Assembly (NCBI GenBank): GCA_002347925.1
Contig: DDYL01000226.1
Span: 7,460-17,594 of the forward strand
Direction: 5' to 3'
DNA length: 10,135 bases
DNA from: Chloroflexi bacterium UBA2235
GTDB taxonomy: Bacteria > Chloroflexota > UBA11872 > UBA12225
Shown here one piece after another: positions 6,006 through 10,135 of this stretch; positions within the stretch are counted from its first letter, which is position 1, and the number at the start of each line of letters is the position of its first letter. The position numbers were made by a program, and so were the translations under genes. The notes beneath the pieces are model-generated. The model searched no databases. It saw nothing but the letters and a program-made list of their open reading frames with translations, and was not told the origin of the DNA.

Positions 6006-8741
6006 TCAACCTGCAAGGGTTGTGCGCGCCGTGGCAATTCCCCGGGCAAGCGCCCCATCCAGCCGGGCGGGATCGCCACCACCACCCTGAGCCATCTCCG
6101 GGCGTCCACCGCCCCGCCCTCCTAGCTCGGCAGTCACTTCGGACAGCACCCGATTTGCTCCCACGGTACCCGAGAGATCTCGGTGCGCCGTAGCGATCAC
6201 TAGCACCCGGCCATCCACCACAGACGCCAGGATGATGACCGCCGGTACGCCAATCTTGTCTCTAAGCCAGTCGGATGCTTCTCGCAGACGGTCGAGCGTA
6301 GGCGCGACGGATGCGGATACCTCGGCCCCAAGGACGGCGACCGTCCGTCCTCCGGCATCAGCAAAGGTCTGGACTTGAGCCAACGCATCCGACAACGCAT
6401 CCTGTGCCTCCCGCCGTTCGGAGGCCTCGAGACGCCGACGCACGTCGGCAAGCTCAGCCAACACGGTGTCGAACCGCGAACCAACATCCTCACGGGTCGT
6501 GCCGAGCCGCGATGCAAGACCATCCAGAAGAATTGACTGGTGGTCGAGGTGCGCCATCGCGGGGGCACCTGCGAGGGCCTCGATGCGACGGATCCCCGAA
6601 CCGGTGCTCCCTTCCGAAAGGATCACGAACGGCCCGACATCACCGGTTTGGAATGCATGCGTCCCACCGCAGAGTTCTCTGCTCAACGGGGCGTCATTGC
6701 CTGCGTCTTGACCGAACAAGGGGGTTGGAGAGGGAACCGTGACGACGCGGGCAAGGTCACCATATTTCTCGTCGAACAGGGCCAGTGCCCCGATCTTGAC
6801 GGCCTCGGAGGTGGGCATCTCCACAACCGAGACCGGCAGGTTCGCCCTGATGGCCCGATTTACCCATTCCTGAACGGCGCGGCGTTCATCTGGAGTGAGT
6901 GACTGCCCATGCGCAAAATCAAACCGCAAGCGATCAGGCGTCACGAGTGACCCTGACTGGTGCACGTGTTCGCCAAGTTCGGCGCGAAGCGCGGCGTGGA
7001 GAAGGTGGGTCGCCGTGTGGTGCGCCATCGTGCCCCGGCGCGCATCCTCGTCAACCTGCGCGAAGACCAAATCTCCCTCGGCAATGGCGCCCTCGATGAC
7101 GCGACCCACATGCACAATCGCCCCCTCGCCCTGGGGTGACTGGGTTGTCACGATAGCGATTCGTCCGTGCGGACCAGTGAGGATGCCGGTATCGCCTGCC
7201 TGACCACCCCGCTCGGCATAGAACGGGGTCCGGTCGAGCACGACCCACACATCGTCGGTGTGCGCCTCGACAGTGATCACCCGCTCACCACCCGCACGCA
7301 GGGCAACTACAACGGCACCTTCGACAGTCAGTCGGTCATATCCGACGAACTCGGTAGTGACCGCGGGAAGGTCGAGTTCCGCCAATTTCGTGAAACGCTG
7401 CGAGGCCCGGCTGCGGACGCGGCTCGCCTCAAGTTCGACGTGGAACGCTGCCTCGTCAATCGCGACCCCCCGTGATCCAGCGACTTCGCGCGTCAGTTCC
7501 AGCGGAAAGCCGTAGGTGTCGTACAACCTGAACGCCGTCAACCCGGCCAGTGCTTCTCCCTGAGTGAGCCGGCCAAGGGCATTGTCAAGAAGCTCGGTCC
7601 CGGCAGCCAGGGTCTCGGAGAACCTGGCCTCTTCCTGGTTGACGACACGCTGGATCGTCGATGCACGTTCCGCGAGGTTCGGATAGAGGGTGCCGAAACG
7701 CGCAATCGTCGCATCGACAAGCGCCCCAAGGAACGGTCCGGTCTGCCCAAGGAGGCGTCCGTACCGGACTGCCCGGCGAAGGAGGCGGCGGGCAACGTAT
7801 CCGCGCGCCTCGTTGGAGGGGAAGACACCATCCGAGACCATGAAGGTGACGCTTCGCACGTGATCCGCAACGATCCGGAGTGACCGGTCGATTTCGCGCG
7901 AGGTGCCGTACGTGACACCAAGCCTCTCCTCAGCTGCGGCGACGATCGGACGGAAAAGATCGGTTTCGTATGCCGACTGGGCGCCCTGGAGGATGGCAAC
8001 GATCCGCTCAAGCCCCGCACCGGTGTCGATCCCAGTGTGTTCGAGGGGACGGAGTGACTTGTCGGTCTCCTGATAGAACTGGTTGAACACAAGGTTCCAG
8101 ATCTCGACGAACCGGCCACATTCGTGACCGGGACCACAGTCGGCATCCGATGCACCTCGGGGACAGCTACCGAGCACATCGACGTGAAGCTCACTGCATG
8201 GGCCGCACGGACCACTGTCACCCGTCGGTCCCCAGAAGTTCTCCCGCGAGCCGTCAGGCTTCCGGTTGAGTCCACGGATGCGCGACATCGGCATGCCGGC
8301 CGCGATCCAAAGCCCCACCGCTTCCTCATCGGCCGGTATCCCGGGTTCGCCAGACCACGTCGTCGCCCAGACCTTTTCGACGGGCAATCCGAGTTCCTGC
8401 GTCACAAAGTCGTACGCGAAGGCAATCGCTTCCTGCTTGAAGTAGCCCCCATGGTCAGCCGCGCCGAAAGCGAAGTTGCCCAGCATCTCGAAGAAGGTGT
8501 GATGGGTGTCATCCCCCACCTCTTCGATATCGCTTGTCCGCATGCACTTCTGGATGGTGACCGCCCGGCGCGATGGCGCACGGGATGGATCAAGATAGAA
8601 GGGCTTGAACTGTTGCATCCCGGCACTGGTCAGCAAGACGCTTGGATCGCCTTGCACGACCAAGGACGAGCTGGAGGCCGAAAGGTGTGCCCGCGATTCG
8701 AAGAAGCGCACGAAGCGCTCGCGGACGGTGCTGCTGTCCAT
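6006..8741 (-). CDS. alaS: Alanyl-tRNA synthetase
   Basis: AlaRS is the class II synthetase that charges tRNA-Ala in the cytoplasm and hydrolyses mischarged Ser- and Gly-tRNA-Ala. The 911-residue product is slightly longer than the usual 870-890. Catalytic core: LTSAGMQQFKPFYL (37-50), TIQKCMRTSDIEEVG (62-76) and TFFEMLGNFAFG (82-93), then GPTGDSGPCGPCSELH (171-186), a Cys-containing segment (C193, C202, C208) and IWNLVFNQFYQE (214-225). Editing domain: the HTATH zinc motif (H575, H579) and CGGTH (C691, H695). A coiled-coil-like stretch (about 758-795) leads to the C-Ala domain with its Gly-rich run GGRGGGRPEMAQGGGG (874-889). All key metal and active-site residues are present. The ATG at 8741 has a GGAG eleven bases upstream. 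The gene diverges from clpC. In Actinobacteria and Firmicutes alaS also lies upstream of ruvX and mltG, as here. Confidence 0.98.
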   Translation of the reverse strand: MDSSTVRERFVRFFESRAHLSASSSSLVVQGDPSVLLTSAGMQQFKPFYLDPSRAPSRRAVTIQKCMRTSDIEEVGDDTHHTFFEMLGNFAFGAADHGGYFKQEAIAFAYDFVTQELGLPVEKVWATTWSGEPGIPADEEAVGLWIAAGMPMSRIRGLNRKPDGSRENFWGPTGDSGPCGPCSELHVDVLGSCPRGASDADCGPGHECGRFVEIWNLVFNQFYQETDKSLRPLEHTGIDTGAGLERIVAILQGAQSAYETDLFRPIVAAAEERLGVTYGTSREIDRSLRIVADHVRSVTFMVSDGVFPSNEARGYVARRLLRRAVRYGRLLGQTGPFLGALVDATIARFGTLYPNLAERASTIQRVVNQEEARFSETLAAGTELLDNALGRLTQGEALAGLTAFRLYDTYGFPLELTREVAGSRGVAIDEAAFHVELEASRVRSRASQRFTKLAELDLPAVTTEFVGYDRLTVEGAVVVALRAGGERVITVEAHTDDVWVVLDRTPFYAERGGQAGDTGILTGPHGRIAIVTTQSPQGEGAIVHVGRVIEGAIAEGDLVFAQVDEDARRGTMAHHTATHLLHAALRAELGEHVHQSGSLVTPDRLRFDFAHGQSLTPDERRAVQEWVNRAIRANLPVSVVEMPTSEAVKIGALALFDEKYGDLARVVTVPSPTPLFGQDAGNDAPLSRELCGGTHAFQTGDVGPFVILSEGSTGSGIRRIEALAGAPAMAHLDHQSILLDGLASRLGTTREDVGSRFDTVLAELADVRRRLEASERREAQDALSDALAQVQTFADAGGRTVAVLGAEVSASVAPTLDRLREASDWLRDKIGVPAVIILASVVDGRVLVIATAHRDLSGTVGANRVLSEVTAELGGRGGGRPEMAQGGGGDPARLDGALARGIATARTTLAG

Positions 8742-8785
8742 GCCGGTCGGTGCTCCGCGTTCGCAAACTTCATCGCACCCTACCC

Positions 8786-8814
8786 TTTACAACCCTACAT
8801 CTCGCCACTATACT
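8786..8814 (+). promoter_or_regulatory. Sigma-70-type promoter for clpC
   Basis: A TTTACA -35 box (8786-8791) and a TATACT -10 box (8809-8814) are separated by exactly 17 bases, one mismatch each from the TTGACA and TATAAT consensus. Transcription would start near 8821, about 47 bases before the clpC start codon. This is the best promoter match in the window, and it falls in the only divergent intergenic region. Confidence 0.75.
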
Positions 8815-8837
8815 TCACTTGCGTGCAGGGCACTCAA
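8807..8837 (-). promoter_or_regulatory. Possible alaS promoter overlapping the clpC promoter
   Basis: On the minus strand, TATAGT (8807-8812) could be a -10 box, with TTGAGT (8832-8837) as the -35 box. The spacer is 19 bases, longer than ideal, so this is a weaker call. The -10 box overlaps the clpC -10 box on the other strand by four bases, which would make the two promoters compete. The leader to alaS would be about 60 bases, too short for a T-box riboswitch. Confidence 0.35.
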
Positions 8838-8838
8838 G
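8818..8838 (+). promoter_or_regulatory. HAIR-like operator (probable HspR binding site)
   Basis: CTTGCGT at 8818-8824 and ACTCAAG at 8832-8838 are separated by exactly seven bases. The known HspR operator (HAIR) is CTTGAGT-N7-ACTCAAG, so 13 of 14 arm positions match with the correct spacing. A third similar half-site, ACACAAG, lies at 8844-8850. The element covers the predicted clpC transcription start, an ideal place for repression, and overlaps the possible alaS -35 box. HspR is a MerR-type repressor that controls chaperone and Clp/Lon genes in Actinobacteria and several other phyla. The HspR gene itself is not in this window. No CIRCE or CtsR site was recognised here. Confidence 0.65.
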
Positions 8839-8867
8839 TTATCACACAAGTGAGGTAGCAACCAATC

Positions 8868-10135
8868 ATGATCCCGATGGAGCGTTTCACCCGCCAGGCC
8901 CAAGAGGCCATGGCCCGCACCCAGGCCATCGTCACCCAGTTCGGGCACGCAACCGTCGAACCGGAACACCTTTTGCTTGCCCTTCTGGACAACGCCGGTC
9001 CGGTCGTCGATGCCGTTGCATCCTTGAAGGCCGATCCACAGGCGATCGCAAGCCAGGTCCGCGCCCACCTTGGACGTCAACCGCGCCAGGGAGCGTCCGG
9101 ACAACTCTTCCTTGGTCGGCGCGGAAAGCGGATTCTCGACGCGGCCATCTTCGCCTCAAACCAGCAGCAAGATAAGTTCATCGGGGTGGAGCACCTCTTC
9201 CTCGCCACGTTGGCGGAAGGCGGGCCAGGCGCCGACATGCTCAACGCCGCCGGCGTGAACGCCCAGAACGCCACGCGCGCCTTCAGGGAACTCAGGGGCG
9301 AACGCCCGATCGACGACCAGAATCAGGAGGGCACGTACCGAACCCTCGAGAAGTACACCGTTGACCTGACCCGCATGGCGCAAGATGGAAAACTCGATCC
9401 AGTGATCGGGCGCAACGATGAGATCCTCCGCGCCATGGAGATCCTCGCGCGACGGACAAAGAACAATCCGATCCTGATCGGGGAACCGGGTGTCGGCAAG
9501 ACCGCCATTGTCGAGGGCCTCGCCCAACGCATCGCCAGCGGTGACGTACCCGAGCCGCTGCAGAACAAGAAGGTCCTGGCGCTTGACCTCACGGGACTGC
9601 TCGCTGGGTCGAAGTTCCGTGGTGAGTTCGAGGAACGGATCAAGGCGGTCCTCGGCGAGATCGGCCAGCGCAACGGCGAGGTGATCCTCTTCATTGACGA
9701 GCTCCACATGATCGTCGGTGCCGGCGGTGGCGAAGGCGCGATGGACGCGGCCAACATGCTCAAGCCAGCCCTGGCGCGGGGCGAATTGCGCGCCATCGGC
9801 GCCACCACCCTCGACGAGTTCCGGTCCCGCATCGAACGTGATCCCGCCCTCGAACGACGCTTCCAGCCGATTTACGTGAAGCAACCGGATGTGGCGACCA
9901 CCACCGACATCCTTCGTGGCCTGAAGTCCCGCTACGAACAGCACCACGACCTGGTCATCGGTGACGACGCCATCGTGGCCGCCGCCACCCTTGCCGACCG
10001 CTACATCAGCGACCGGTTCATGCCCGACAAGGCCATCGACGTCATGGACGAAGCCGGCAGCAAGGTCCGTCTGCGCGGGTTCGCCAAGGATCCCGACGCT
10101 CCCCGGCGCGTTGCGCGCATCCGGCAGTTGCATGA
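8868..10135 (+). CDS. clpC: Clp/Hsp100 AAA+ ATPase, ClpC-type unfoldase (3' part beyond window)
   Basis: This is a double-ring ATPase that unfolds proteins, either feeding them to ClpP (ClpC) or disaggregating them (ClpB). The first 422 residues are present. The Clp-N repeat domain spans about 4-145 (ERFTRQAQEAM; VEPEHLLLALL; VEHLFLATL). The first AAA+ module follows: LDPVIGR (176-182), Walker A GEPGVGKT (205-212), pore loop KFRG (249-252), Walker B ILFIDE (273-278), sensor-1 GATT (311-314) and the arginine-finger region ALERRF (327-332). It ends in DRYISDRFMPDKAIDVMDEAGSKVRLR, where the DEAGS..VRLR form is ClpC-like; ClpB normally has DEAAAKLR and then a long coiled-coil. The second AAA+ module lies beyond the edge, so the ClpC versus ClpB call is not final. 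The ATG at 8868 has a GAGGT eleven bases upstream. Promoter and HAIR-like operator lie directly upstream, pointing to heat-shock control. Confidence 0.93.
   Translation, partial: MIPMERFTRQAQEAMARTQAIVTQFGHATVEPEHLLLALLDNAGPVVDAVASLKADPQAIASQVRAHLGRQPRQGASGQLFLGRRGKRILDAAIFASNQQQDKFIGVEHLFLATLAEGGPGADMLNAAGVNAQNATRAFRELRGERPIDDQNQEGTYRTLEKYTVDLTRMAQDGKLDPVIGRNDEILRAMEILARRTKNNPILIGEPGVGKTAIVEGLAQRIASGDVPEPLQNKKVLALDLTGLLAGSKFRGEFEERIKAVLGEIGQRNGEVILFIDELHMIVGAGGGEGAMDAANMLKPALARGELRAIGATTLDEFRSRIERDPALERRFQPIYVKQPDVATTTDILRGLKSRYEQHHDLVIGDDAIVAAATLADRYISDRFMPDKAIDVMDEAGSKVRLRGFAKDPDAPRRVARIRQLH

Noticed and set aside
8815..8853. Inverted repeat (10 of 11 paired) in the clpC upstream region as an RNA thermometer hiding the ribosome binding site
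   Set aside because: With transcription starting near 8821 most of the left arm would not be in the mRNA, so the hairpin could not form. A DNA-level operator explains the repeat better.
8742..8867. T-box or other riboswitch controlling alaS
   Set aside because: The leader is too short and shows no T-box motif or antiterminator structure.
9156..10133. 325-codon open frame on the minus strand opposite clpC
   Set aside because: It is a mirror of the clpC coding frame. The plus-strand frame has complete Clp motifs, while the antisense product has a compositional bias and no recognisable domain. Long antisense frames are common in GC-rich Clp genes.

Overview
The window is a GC-rich bacterial chromosome segment (well above 60% G+C by eye). 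It carries five co-oriented genes on the minus strand and the start of one divergent gene on the plus strand, with almost no non-coding DNA. No phage, IS, CRISPR, tRNA or rRNA signal was seen. The best guess for the host is Chloroflexota, possibly a Limnocylindria-like lineage. Reasons are the pairing of an FtsA/PilM-like ATPase with a membrane-anchored baseplate-J-like protein (a combination I associate with Chloroflexota and some related uncultured phyla), the alaS-ruvX-mltG gene order shared with Actinobacteria and Firmicutes, and a HAIR-like heat-shock operator. The phylum call is inference and cannot be settled from this window.

Layout from right to left: clpC (8868 to the right edge, plus) and alaS (8741-6006, minus) diverge from a 126-bp intergenic region. 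That region holds a strong sigma-70-type promoter for clpC and a near-consensus HspR/HAIR inverted repeat. Below alaS on the minus strand come an FtsA/PilM-like actin-fold ATPase (5733-4360), a large single-anchor membrane protein with a baseplate-J-like extracytoplasmic half (4205-1701), ruvX (1640-1095), and mltG (1040 to the left edge, cut off).

How the genes may work together: alaS (tRNA-Ala charging), ruvX (RNase H-fold nuclease; 16S rRNA maturation or junction resolution) and mltG (peptidoglycan strand termination) form a widely conserved neighbourhood. Here two genes sit between alaS and ruvX. One encodes a cytoplasmic actin-like ATPase. The other encodes a protein with a long cytoplasmic N-terminal half, a transmembrane helix and about 370 extracytoplasmic residues. 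That topology resembles ATPase plus membrane-partner pairs such as PilM-PilN or FtsA with its divisome partners, and the lytic transglycosylase MltG lies just downstream. I propose this as an undescribed envelope-associated assembly; it is the most interesting hypothesis in the window. The second point of interest is the HAIR-like operator, which lies where a repressor could control clpC and possibly alaS.
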